From assembly GCF_003473485.1 (NCBI RefSeq), contig NC_053046.1:34549332-34613331 (forward strand): DNA of 64,000 nucleotides, given 5' to 3'. The notes below the pieces were generated by a model. That model did no database searches. It was not told the origin of the DNA and worked only from the letters and a program-made list of their open reading frames with translations. How positions within the stretch are numbered: the stretch's first letter is position 1; the number at the start of each line of letters is the position of its first letter. This DNA is from Medicago truncatula. Its lineage: Eukaryota; Streptophyta; Magnoliopsida; Fabales; Fabaceae. This document shows, in pieces, positions 53,032-64,000 of this stretch. A program made the position numbers and the translations under genes.

Positions 53032-56000
53032 TGTTATACCCTGTTTTTGGACCTAAAAATACTGGACCCAATTTCATTTCAAACTTTGTCAATTATCAAA
53101 TTTCAACTGCCCAGTTCAAATTGTCTCTGCCTCGCAGTATTTTCAATCACAATTTTACCTATGTTTTTCTTGCATAAAACCTTTCGAAATGTCTTTACTT
53201 GTCTTGTAAGTCATTCAAAAGTGTCTCTGAATCATTACATTGCTTTTTCTACAGTTTATTTCAAAATTTGCAAAAAGTCGTGCAGAAGGGTATTTTGGTC
53301 ATTTCCTGCAGTGGGACCCATTTTCATCCTTGTGACGGTCTCTGAGTCTTTTCAGATTGATTTTTAACATTTCATCAGTAAACCTTGTTAAATTCATTTC
53401 AAACTTGCATCTGAGTCAGTGTCAAGTCAATTTGAATCTGTTTAGGTCATTTTTAGCCCTAGGGGCATTTTGGTCATTTCACACAAAATTTCGGCATAGA
53501 GAGGTTACTTTGAAGTACCTCATTTAAGCCATTGGTTCGTTTTAGTCCGTTTTGTCAATTTTATTTTTTGTTTCGCTTTACGTTTGGTCAAATTACGTTT
53601 TTATTCAATTTTATTTTTAATTGCATTTTGGTCCCTCAATTGAGGTCCCAAAATTGCATTTTTTGTCCAAACAGTTTTTAATTCCATTTCAGTCCTTACT
53701 TTCATTTTTCAGTCCAGTCCATATATTTTTCAAATTTGCAAACAGGTCCTTCAAGGCAAATTACAGGGCAGCGCCCCTTTTTCAGTCCGATGCCACATGT
53801 CAGCTTTCTAATGGTCCAATCACTCACACATCAGCTATAAATACTGTTCACAGTGCCACATAATCCAGATCCATTAATCACAAGACACATCAACAAACAG
53901 AAATCCAATTTTCTCTCTCCATTTAGTTAGATCAAAAACAGAAAAATCACAGAAAATCATCAAGAACATTCACATAAACCCTAACCGAAAATCATCACAA
54001 ATTCATCAAATTCATCATTTTTTGGTGCGATTCTCAGAGATTCTTCGTGAATCTTCATCACCGAACCGCCTCTGCTCTGCAATTCAAGTGCGAATTCGCC
54101 ACCAAAAGCGGCGAATCCAAGCACGATCACAGAGAGAGAAGAAGAGGGAAAAAGCAACGAAACCGAATCCAGCAACAAATCCGCGCCAAGAACATCACCA
54201 AACAACAAGCACAAATTCGGTCAAAGAATCACGTGAAGAAGAAGAGAAGGAAGGAAGGAACATTCCAGATCCGGAAGAAAGCAAAGCTCTCTCCCTTGCT
54301 CCACAACACATCACAAATAGGTAATAACTCTTCCTTTCCTCTTTCCTCCTTTTTTAAATTCAAAAATTTCCGAATCTTTGAAGTTAGATCTACTCCGATT
54401 GGGACTTTTTCTCAAAAAAATAAGTTTGGATTCGTGAATAGCATGAAAAAGGATATCTAAAAATGTAAAAATTTTCAAAATCGGAGGAGTTTGCTCAACT
54501 CCGGCGGCGGCGCCGCCACCTTTGGGTGGCCGGCCACCACGCCGGAGGAACAAGCTCCACCGGAGAAGATGAAGATCATCTTCAGTTTTCCAGTTTCCGG
54601 CGAGAGAGAGGGAAGAGAGAAGTGAGAGCTTCTCTCACTAGAGTGAGAGAAGAGAGAGAAGGAGAGGAAGAAAATATAAAAAAAACCGGTTTCCCCCCTT
54701 TATAAAGCCAGTGAACCGGACCGGTCCAACCTCCTTCATTCCTGGCCGTTGGATCCAGGGTTTCCTACCCTGGATCAATCCAACGTCTCCTGTGCAATCT
54801 GAGTTTTGTGTGTTGGGCTTTGGGTTGGGCTTAGGCTCCTTGTGCGTTTCTGCTCCTTTTCTTGCTATCTGCACCATTCTTTTTGCTATCTGAACCTGTT
54901 TCTTGCTCACTTTTTTTACAAAAAAATTCCAAAAAATTACTACATGTTTTTACCACTTTCTTGATGATTTTTAATGATATTTTGCTTGCAAATAACTGGT
55001 AAAAATATGTGCATAGGCCTCTTGTTCAATTTACTTCTCTAGTTAGCTTTTTTATGATTTTTAGGTTGATTCTTGTCCTAAGAATTTTGGTGCATAGCAT
55101 GGCTAATTAGAATGCATTTTCATGATAGATGTGATGATAATCCAATGATTGTGCCACTGTTTTCATTTGGTTTATACTTGTTCTTGCATTATAGGCCATT
55201 TGTTACACATTGTGCTTGATAAATTCTCATGTTTTTACCCCTTTTTATTGCATGTTCATTTGGTGCATTTTTCATCATTCCCATTATATTTTTTCTTGTT
55301 TCACTAACATTTTGTTCCTTATGTGACTTCACTCATAGCATTTCACTATCTCCTCCACTTTCTTTAGCTTAGCATTTATTTTTGCAAATTTTAATTCATT
55401 CGGTGATGTAATTTGTTATCATTGGTTTGTAGCTTGGCAAAGAGGCCATAGAATGTATTTAGGCAACTTTTGTAATATGGACTATGGACACTATGGCGCA
55501 CCGGCACGCACACACTCACCCTAGATGTATGCCTAGGATTGCATGTGTAGATGTATGGCTAGGATTGCATGGTTAGATGAATGCTTAGGTTTAAACACTT
55601 AGAGAAAATCCATTTTTTTTTTCTCCCAAAAAATATGCAAACGAATTCGCTTCAAATATTTTTCATAAAAATGGAGTCAAAACTCCAACAATTTTTTCAC
55701 CTTTTATTTTCTTAATAAAATTCTCAAATAAATCTAATCATCTAGATTTTTTGCAAAATCACTAAACAAACCCCCACTTTTTTCATACTCTAATGCTCAT
55801 GAAGCCTCTCAATCCCCTTCTTCAAAATCATTTTCAAAATTTAAAATCAAACAATTAAAACAAAAAACAACAAGTCCTTTTAGCAAGAACTACGCCGGTT
55901 TTGATCCCGTAAAACGGTACGTAGGCAAGGGACTTTAACCCCTCCAAGCCGAAATAAAATCAAATTCTACTTCTTCTCACCCCCATTCTTCACTAATCAC

Positions 56001-56244
56001 ACCTTCTTTTTTTACAAGTAGGCAATAAAAATAAAGCGTAGAAATAAACTTAGAAGAACGGTTCTTATGGAGTACCATAATCGCTCCGGGTGCCTAACAC
56101 CTTCCCTTAGCGAAAACGACCCCCGAATCTAGAACCTTTTAAGGGTTTTTCTCCTTTTACCCTTCCCAAGAAAAAAGAGAGATATCAACGGTCAAAAAGG
56201 TTCAAGTCCAATTAATGGCTTGGTACCCAAAAACCATGATAACA
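53032..56244 (+). repeat. 3' LTR, 3213 bp
   Basis: Same ends as the 5' LTR. It lacks 11 bp that in the 5' LTR lie between two GGACCGGT copies, consistent with a deletion between short direct repeats. Otherwise about ten single-base differences. Confidence 0.95.
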
Positions 56245-56249
56245 AGTAG
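56245..56249. repeat. Right target-site duplication AGTAG
   Basis: Identical to 37977-37981. Confidence 0.9.
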
Positions 56250-57060
56250 GCTTTAATGTAATTCATGCATTTATATCATTTTACGTCTTAGGTTTATTTT
56301 TTTGGTCATTTATTTCATAGCACAAATTTTAGAATGTAAATTAGGTTTAAATGTAAATTATTTATTTCCGTCATTTACTTTCTCGCAGACCATAGCATGT
56401 ATCATAGGTTTAATGTAATAGTTTTAGGTGCATGTCTGTGTGCGTGCGTGTATGCCTTTTATCTTGCTTCGAGTCTAGGTCAATGGTCTTTGTGGTGATC
56501 CAACGTCACCACAAAGTACCTACGTATTACTTTCTAGCTCCGTTAGTCATATCTGAAAACATCAAAAACATGCAAATAGTTCAAAACTCACAAAAAATAT
56601 TTTTTACAATAAACCTTGATCCAAATCAAGTGATCGTCTTTTATTTTTTTTTTCTTAATCAATCTTCAATCAATCTAATCATACTTTGAGTCCATTTTCT
56701 TTAATATTAAAAAACACAAACAAATAATAAGCAAGTTATAACACATTCAATTAAATAAAGTCAAGAGGTTCCCGTAGAGTACTACAGACGTAAAGGGTGC
56801 TAATATCTTCCATTTATGTAACTAATCCCTGAACCCTAAATCTTTTCAAATAGGGGTAGTTTGAATTTTTTCCCCTTTTCCTTAAAAAATTAAATGTTCA
56901 GTCGTAAAATAATTAGTGAGTCAAAAGCTAATCAAATAGTTTTGATCTCCGAAAAATAACGCGACAGACCCACAAAATAACAATCTGTGAAGATTACCAT
57001 TTGAGGTGCTCTGATAACGTGTGTGATTATTATGACCAAAAAAGGGAAAAGGTGAGTGAG
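56250..57060. mobile_element. Relic of an older Ogre/Tat-like LTR around the young element
   Basis: Bases 56770-56880 (GTAGAGTACTACAGACGTAAAGGGTGC..., AATCCCTGAACCCTAAATC, CTTTTCAAATAGGGGTAG) resemble, with many differences, the last part of the intact LTRs (GGAGTACCATAATCGCTCCGGGTGCC..., CCCCCGAATC, CCTTTTAAGGG). No PBS or coding sequence follows, so this may be a solo or truncated LTR. Its left half would lie before 37977. Confidence 0.45.
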
Positions 57061-57334
57061 GTCATTCCTAACTTAGCCCTTAGGAGGGAAAAATTAATTT
57101 TCCGTCCCGGAAGAAGCAAACCCAATAATATAATAATTCCAAATCATTATACTTTTTCAAACAAACTTTCAAATCTCATTATTTTCGTGACCAAATTGCC
57201 CTTAGAACGGAACATGGTGTTGGATACATTAGGAAAATGAAGGAACTCATATATAAAATAAAATTGGCTTGAACAATAGATAAATTGAAGTAAACTATCC
57301 TGCAACAAATTGAATAAACCGGACGATATGTGAG

Positions 57335-57352
57335 TTTTTTTTTTTTTTTTTT
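57335..57352 (-). other. Poly(A) tail of the LINE (poly-T on plus strand)
   Basis: Eighteen T residues immediately follow (in LINE sense) a very short 3' UTR of about 13 nt after the ORF2 stop. This defines the 3' end of the element. A matching target duplication could not be identified because the 5' end is not resolved. Confidence 0.8.
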
Positions 57353-57365
57353 AACGGAAAGAAGC

Positions 57366-60300
57366 TTATAGCTTTTCATTATTGATCAAAGAAGAAATAC
57401 AATGTGGAATGTTAAGATGAATGTGGAGACTAGCGTGGTGTAGTGCTTCCTTAGCTAAACTATGAGCAACACCATTGACTTGTCTCCTAATGAACTTCAC
57501 ATCAGAGTTCACTAAATCGGTACTCAACAAGTGTCTACAATCATTGATTATTGCCATGAAATCAGAGACACCCTCCTTGCCATATATGCTATCAGCCACA
57601 ACTTTTGAGTCTGTTTCGAAGTCCATATGCACCATGTTTAACTCTTTTACCCACTTCAATGCAGCTAAAAGACCCATAGCCTCCCCCATATCGACATCAA
57701 GTAGAGGGGTAGTCCAAGCAGTTCTTGCTATCACAAAATTTCCTTCGGCATCACGAATACAAGCTCCAAATCCAACTTTGTTAAGGGTAGTGGAAAAGGG
57801 TGCGTCAACATTACACTTGAACCTCCCTGGACTCGGTTTTTCCCAAGTGTCAATCACACCATGTGTGTTTCTGTTGGTGTTCCGATTCCTCACGTCTTGA
57901 GCATTCTTCCAACTGCTCAAAAAATTCCCGGCGCGTTCACCTATTTGTCGAGCCGTTTCCGTGACGTTATTCCAAACTTTGTTATTTCTATGTTTCCATA
58001 GACTCCAGAGAATAACCGCGAACAACTGTTGTTGGGGAATATCAAGATGCTTGAGCAAAGTAAAAATCATGTCAGCGCAGGAAGATGTGGGTAACCGTAC
58101 CTGTTGGATTGTATGCCAAAGACCAACCTGTTGCCAGCACACAACACTCTTGCTGCACTCGAAGAACAGATGTTTAGCATCTTCATCGCAAATATCGCAG
58201 ATAGCACAGGAGGTAGGACAGTTCACCCCTTTTGTAATGAGACGCATCCGAGTTGGAAGACAATTTCTACAAACCCGCCATATGAAGTTCTTAACCTTTG
58301 GTGGGAGTTTAAGATTCCAAATAGAATTCCAATGCCCAGGTACTCTATGTTGCAGCATGACAATATCATTATTAACAATATTCCTGTATGCACTACGCAC
58401 TGAATAAGTCCCATTCTTTTCAAAACGCCAGGTAGCTTTATCCACACGAACAGAAGGGAGAAGCGGTGTATTTAAAATTTAAGTAGCTATTCCTGTATCG
58501 AAAACATACCGGATGAAATTCTCATTCCATTCCTTCGTGTTTGGCTTGAAAAGGTGAGCAACCGTGAGAGCATCCCACATGACTTGAACTTCCGTTAAAG
58601 GTTGAAGACGAACAACATCTTGTAACCAAGGTTGGTTCCATACAGATATAGTTTCACTTGTTCCTATACTCCATCTGAGCCCTTGATTAATCACTTCTCT
58701 AGCATTCCATAAACTTCTCCATACATAACTAGGATTATGGCCTATGGAAGCACTAAAGTAATCACCATGTGGATAATATCTAGCTTTGAGTAATCTAGTG
58801 AGGAGTGAATCAGGATGAGTAACCAGTTTCCAAGCTTGTTTTCCAATCATGGCCAAATTGAAAGCTCGAAGGCTCTTGAAACCCATTCCTCCAAAGACTT
58901 TAGGAACTGAGAGACATTCCCAGGACATCCAATGCAAGCCTTTTGAGTTGTTCGAATTGTGTCCCCACCAGAATGTATTTAGCATTTTTTCAATTTCACT
59001 AATAAAAGTACCTGGCAGTAAGAAAACACTCATAACATACGAAGGTATAGATTGGAGGACTGATTTGATAAGAATCTCTCTTCCTGCTTGCGACAGACAT
59101 CTGCTACTCCAAGAATTTATCCTATTCCAAATTCGATCTTTCACAAATTTAAAGGTCGCTTTTTTGCTTCTTCCAACCATTGATGGGAGGCCTAGGTATT
59201 TTCCTGTACCAATAACTTGCCTAACTCCAAGCACTTGTGCTATTCTCTCCTTACAATTTGTGTGCGTGTTCCTGCTACAATACATCTCAGATTTTTGCAG
59301 ATTAATCGCTTGTCCCGACGCAGCTTCATAAGTGGTTAGAATGTTCTTCATTGCCATAGCTTCCTGCTCACAAGCTCTAAAGAATAGAAAACAATCATCT
59401 GCAAATAACAGATGTGATATTGCGGGAGCTCCTGTGCAAATACGCGTACCATTGAGAACACCCCTTCTTTCCGCATTAGAGATAAGTGCAGATAAGCCTT
59501 CAGCACATATAATAAAAAGATAGGGCGACAAAGGGTCACCTTGTCGTATTCCTCGACCCGGAACAAAAGGCCCAACCTGAGCACCGTTAACCAACACTGT
59601 GTAATCCACAGTCTCAACACATAACATAATCCATTGGACCCATCTATGTGAAAATCCCATCTTAAGCATAACATCCCGAAGATATTCCCAATCTAGTCTA
59701 TCATATGCCTTGCTAATATCTAATTTGAGGGCTACATCACCTTGTGTTCCTTTTGCTTTAGCTTTCATATAATGAATTACTTCAATGGCCACAATTGCAT
59801 TATCAAGGATAGAGCGGCCTAGTACAAAAGCAGATTGAGAAGTAGATATACATTTGTCTAGCACTCCTTTGAGCCTATTAGCTAGAACCTTTGCCACTAT
59901 TTTATACACCACGTTGCATAGCGCAATGGGGCGCCAATCTTTCATGGATGCTTGAGACTCTCCTTTAGGAATTAGAGCAATATTTGTTGAGTTCAGATGA
60001 GGGGGAAACACACCATTAGCAAGCCATTCACAGCCTGCCTGGAAAACTTCTTTGCCACACATGTCCCAAAAATGATGATAAAAGCCAGGATTAAAACCAT
60101 CCGGTCCCGGGCATTTATCCGCTTGCATAGAAAACGCAGCCTCTCGAAACTCATCAATTGTAAAATCTGCTGTTAGTGAAATATTGTCTTCATGATTGAT
60201 CGAGGTGTGAACCTTTGAAACAACCGTGTCACGAGTGCTGGGAAATTTGGTGAACAGCTGCGTGAAGTAATCACGAGCAATGACCTGAAGCTCTTCCTCT

Positions 60301-61432
60301 TTACGGCATATCGTTCCATTGTTGTCTTCGAGATGCTCAATTCGATTTACCTTGCGTCTAGAAGTTGCGGCAGCATGAAAAAACTTGGTATTTAAATCCC
60401 CATCACGGTACCAAAAAGTTTTTGCCCTTTGTTTCCAAAACAAATCATCTTGCACAAGTAGCTTGTCTAACTTCCTTCTAAGAGAATTATAATAATTAAC
60501 ATTGGAGGCTGACACATGTGTTCTGACTCTTTCAAGCTTCTTCTGGACCTGATTTATTTGACCCCTTACCTTATTATTACTGCGGTTCCATTGGGCAAGG
60601 TCATGCGCACAATTGCTTAGCTTTTGCGTGATGTTGTCTTCTGTATAAGTCTGCCACTGTTGTTTTACCATTTGACTAAATTCTGGTTCAACAAGCCAAG
60701 AATTTTCGAACTTGAATCGGTGCGGGCTTCTTTGTACATTCATAGCTGGTTTGCAGGTGAGCAAAAGTGGGTAATGATCAGATGAGGTTGTTGTGAGGCA
60801 TTCTACTCTTGCATCAGGAAATAAATGACACCAATCAGAATTTGCTAGTGCTCTGTCCAATTTTTCTTCAACAGCTCTAGGAGTCCCAAGGCTCTTAAAC
60901 CAAGTGAAGGCATATCCACACATGTGTAGGTCAATCAACCCAGCATCTAATACTGCTTGACGGAAACCACGAATCAACCACGGTGCTCTTTCTTCTCTTC
61001 AGTTGACAATATATCGTTAAAATCACCAATGACACACCACGGTAGTGCGGAGGTGCGTGCCAGGCTTCTCAAAAAATTCCATGATTCTTTTCTTCTTCCA
61101 ATTTCCGGCATTCCATAAAATCCAGTTAGACGCCAGTTTCCATGTAATTTATCTTCCACTTCGACATCAATATGATTTTGTGAGTAATTAGTAATTTTAC
61201 AGTTAGCTGATTTTTTCCACAAAAAAGCCAATCCTCCTCCTCTACCAATTCGATCAACCATAAAGCAAGAATCAAAAGACAAAATATACTTCAAATCTTT
61301 AATTTTATTTAGAGCTGTCATTGTTTCAGACAGAAAAATCCCTTCCGGTTTGTAGGTCCGGACAAGGTACTTGAGGTTGGGAACTGTACTCGGGCTACCA
61401 AGACCCCGACAGTTCCACACTAAGAAACTCAT
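57366..61432 (-). pseudogene. LINE ORF2: endonuclease, reverse transcriptase, zinc finger, RNase H
   Basis: Starts MSFLVWNCRGLG, the apurinic-type endonuclease N-terminus (61432-60974, with GDFNDIL). A frameshift at about 60975 moves to a frame with the endonuclease end (TTSSDHYPLL) and the RT (58479-60977): LIPKG, DISKAYDRL, GIRQGDPLSPYLF, and catalytic FADD. An in-frame TAA at 58479-58481, probably a mutated Gln codon, ends this part. The same frame continues as a zinc-binding RVT domain (PPKVKNFIWR, CAICDICDEDAKHLFFEC) and a C-terminal RNase H (KCNVDAPF, DFETDSKVV, VAHSLAKEAL), to the stop at 57366. It would encode roughly 1350 residues if intact. Confidence 0.9.
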
Positions 61433-62891
61433 TGTTCTGGGCGGGCCTGGTGTCCAGGTCCCGCCATTACATTAGCATTTGCTGCCGTAGCAGACTCATT
61501 CATTACAACATCGACAGACTCTATAACATGACTACTATCTGTCCTATTTATCTCGGCAGTCTCTGCAGCTTTCTGATTTTCTTCAGCACTTGTTTCACTT
61601 TCCTCCAACCTTAACCGCTTCAATTGCTTCGGACCATCAGGATTGTTGATCTGCAGCACTCCATTTATGTTCACTCGTGGTTCAGCACCCTTAGGCAGTC
61701 CTGTATGCAGAATCTAGGCTAGAGATGCTGCTAATTGAGAAATAGGTTGATGTTCAAGCACATTCTGTTCAGAACCTAAAGGATTATTCATTGCAGTCTC
61801 AATCATAACTGGATTCTTAAGCCTGGCCTCTTGTATCAAGCGCGCAATTCGCGCCTCATCTCCTTCTACCAGCTGAGTTTCACGTGTTGTAGGGCCTGCA
61901 ATCTGCACACTGCTATTCAGAATTGTCCCTGAACCATTCGGTGGAGCAGCGTCTGGTGTATGACTAACACTCTCAACATTGAAGCGCACCCATTCATTAG
62001 AGTCATAGAGAGCACCAATGTGTCTATAAAAGACCAGTCCTCTAGTAATCATGTCTCTACCAATTTTAATTCTACCAAAAACACGGTGTACATTAGAACA
62101 TTCAGCAGCACGACCTGAACCTCTCCTTCCTCTATTCCTACCATCATGCAGCCATGGATTCTCAATCATTCCTCCTTCTGGTCCAACATAATCAGACCTT
62201 AGATACGGTCCCCATTGTTGTTGTCCTTCCACAAAACCTTTCTCAAATCTTTTTGGGCAGGAACCATCTGTATGGCCTATCAAACCACATTCATAACAAA
62301 AATTCCCCGGTTTCTCATAGCGGAAATTCACCCTTATAACAGCACCGTCCTCCAAAACAAATTCAAAGCTCTTCTTTAATGGTTCTTTAGCCGACAAAGA
62401 TACTCTCAGCCTCATGTATCTTCTCCAGTTACCATAGTTGTTATCATGATCGTATTTCACTAGTTTCCCAACATGATTGCCCAACAGAATTCCCATAGTC
62501 TCAGTCATGAAACCGAAGGGGAGATTATGGACTTGCATCCATAATTCAATTGAGTCTATGGGCATAGTGAACGGATCTTTTCCATCAGAAACCTTGCTCC
62601 AAATTAGCGGGTAGCTATCAAACAACCAAGGTCCTTGTTGGGTGACTCGTTCCATATCTGCATAGTTAAAGAACTGAAACATGAAACGGTTTGGTTCCAT
62701 CAAGTAATATCAACCTGATGCTTTGGTTGCCATAGAGTTGACATACAGGTTTTGAAGTTTTGGAAACGGACAGGTTTGGTGGTTAAGAGTCTGCCAACAA
62801 GACAATAGTCAAGCGTATCTGGACTGTAGGGTGTTGGATGGCTATTTTCAGTGGAGTTGGTATTTTGAGCAGAGTTTGAGGATTGGGACAT
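61429..62891 (-). pseudogene. LINE ORF1: DUF4283-like and CCHC zinc-knuckle protein
   Basis: Starts MSQSSNSAQNTNS at 62891. After CMSTLWQPKHQV the frame breaks by one base at about 62703 and resumes at MEPNRFMFQFFNYADMERV, followed by LWMQVHNLPFGF, the DUF4283 core of plant LINE and related nucleic-acid-binding proteins. A CCHC knuckle CYECGLIGHTDGSC follows. An in-frame TAG at 61714-61716 precedes the C-terminal Glu-rich tail (KRLRLEESETSAEE), which ends TGA overlapping the ORF2 ATG. Expected role is RNA binding in the LINE RNP; this copy is dead. Confidence 0.85.
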
Positions 62892-64000
62892 GATGACTAG
62901 CAATGCAAAGAAAATGTAACTCTTCTGTAATGTGTTGTAATGGGGGGTGTAAAGCATTTGGTGATGAGGAAAGACCTGCACATGCTTGCTATTTATAGGA
63001 TTAGAGCCCTGAATAGATGTCAGCAAAAACTCATACGAATTAATGCATTTCGCAGCATAAGGAAATTCCTTGCAGAGAGAGTGGAGCCATAAAATCTCTT
63101 CAATGCAAATAGTCAAAATATTTCCATCTCTGAACCATATTTCACAGAACTCTGCATCAATTTTCCAGTGATTGAGGAGCCATAAATCGTGGTGCAGAGA
63201 GCAGCTTACTACCAGCTGGAGTTGTGCCATGTTACTTTCCAGAATAGAAAGAAAAATCAACTCATAAACATTCTGTATCAATTCCTTCCATATCTTTACC
63301 TTGGAATAAAAGGTACGCGTCCAGCATTTTAAAATCATGATTCTGAGATGATCTCTTAATTGAAAGGCTATTAATTTACAATTAAACAAAAAATAGAGGT
63401 GCCACCAATTACTCCTACCCCTTATACCTCCTTGCACTCTATTAATTGTTTTAGTGTAATTTTGCCAATAATTAAGGGGTTGCTTGAGATGCTGGTGTGG
63501 ACTCGTGACACTGCCTATGATCATGGCATCAATATTGTGATCTGACAGGAAATAGAAACATAGGGAGCATACCTGCATACTGTCAGCATTGGAAGAGAGA
63601 ATGTACCATAGAAAATAGAACAGATCCAATAATGAAAGCAGACTATCAGCTCCTATCAATATCACATTGGAAGAGTAGTATGTAGCATGTGCCAGCCCTT
63701 AAACAATCAATAAGACGCCAGATGATTTTAAGAGTAGAAAAATTGAGCCTCCAATCTCCCCTGTGCATCCAAACCTCCTTGCTCAATTTTTCCACAGAAA
63801 AAATCACTATTGTCCAAATACATTTTCCAAAGCTTTTTGTGCTTGCCTGGAATTCTATCCAGTGGTTGTGAATCATTGTAGAAAACTCATCAAAAGTAAA
63901 TCTTCTAAATAATGAACTGTATAACATGTGAATAAAAGAAACAGCATGTTGTTTATAGGCAACTGCATTGCCTAGCGTATCCTTGACAGAATGAAAATGA
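62892..64000 (-). other. LINE leader region with a long stop-free frame
   Basis: Upstream of the ORF1 ATG, the ORF1 frame stays open for 258 codons, to 63665. It is unusual for DNA of this AT content. The translation is rich in Leu, Ile, Trp and His and matches no family I know. Another frame, 63646-63927, is also open and shares the HNHW/NHW and Trp-rich style, hinting at an internal repeat. It may be 5' UTR or an unrecognised N-terminal extension. Confidence 0.4.

Larger units (their letters stand above)
37982..56244 (+). mobile_element. Complete Ogre/Tat-lineage Ty3-gypsy LTR retrotransposon, 18.26 kb
   Basis: The structure runs 5' LTR (37982-41205), PBS, long leader, ORF1 (41922-43352), gag N-terminal frame (43576-43944), gag-pro (43941-46877), intron (46874-47157), pol (47159-50647), 2.4-kb 3' untranslated region with two stem-loop arrays, PPT (53019-53031), 3' LTR (53032-56244). 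The order RT, RNase H, integrase, the extra ORF1 before gag, the pro/pol intron, the long LTRs and the tRNA-Arg-type primer site together identify the Ogre group of the Tat lineage. Perfect target duplication and near-identical LTRs show a recent insertion. One frameshift in gag is the only clear coding lesion. Confidence 0.95.
57335..64000 (-). mobile_element. Non-functional L1-type LINE, 5' end at or beyond the window end
   Basis: Order on the minus strand: leader (from the window end to 62892), ORF1 (62891-61429), ORF2 (61432-57366), short 3' UTR, poly(A). ORF1 stop and ORF2 start overlap as ATGA. Four lesions are visible: a one-base frameshift at about 62703 and an in-frame TAG at 61714-61716 in ORF1, and a frameshift at about 60975 and an in-frame TAA at 58479-58481 in ORF2. 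The 5' boundary is not determinable here. Confidence 0.85.

Overview
This window is plant nuclear DNA, most likely from a legume (Fabaceae). The background is AT-rich and intron-containing. It carries an intact Ogre/Tat-type Ty3-gypsy element, a group abundant in temperate legumes, plus a plant L1-type LINE and many short foldback elements. I cannot fix the species from sequence alone.

Layout. (1) 2.06-22.2 kb is a diverged tandem segmental duplication of a module: PCS1-like aspartic protease, spacer with an RNase H relic, then a P-class PPR gene. The left copy holds an intact protease (2601-3929) but only a PPR remnant (15412-16275). It has been swollen by insertions: a mitochondrial-like block, a Mutator-like element, a LINE tail and a CACTA-like element carrying a ULP1-type cysteine-protease gene. 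The right copy holds the second protease (16732-18057) and an intact 593-aa PPR gene (20402-22183, minus). (2) 22.2-37.9 kb is sparse: an uncharacterised 183-aa gene (minus), a nine-coding-exon cytosolic glutamine synthetase gene (28968-32492, minus, intact 357-aa reading frame), a SINE, MITEs and AT microsatellites. (3) 37982-56244 is one complete 18.26-kb Ogre-like retrotransposon. It has 3.2-kb LTRs with TG/CA ends, a 5-bp target duplication AGTAG, a tRNA-Arg-type PBS, ORF1, a frameshifted gag, gag-pro, an intron, pol and a PPT. The LTRs differ by about 10 substitutions and one 11-bp indel, so insertion is recent. It sits inside an older LTR-like relic. (4) 57.3 kb to the window end is a minus-strand L1-type LINE with four disabling lesions.

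The most interesting material is the non-coding RNA potential of the Ogre element. Downstream of pol are two families of repeated stem-loops: six plus one diverged copy at 50670-51556, and about eleven copies of ~60-bp period at 52126-52750. In both, paired positions change together between copies, including G-U pairs, which points to maintained RNA structure. In the 5' LTR, the 477 nt after the TATA box contain no ATG and end in a strong splice donor. Good acceptors lie just upstream of ORF1 and of gag, suggesting alternatively spliced leaders. These are readings by eye and need RNA data.
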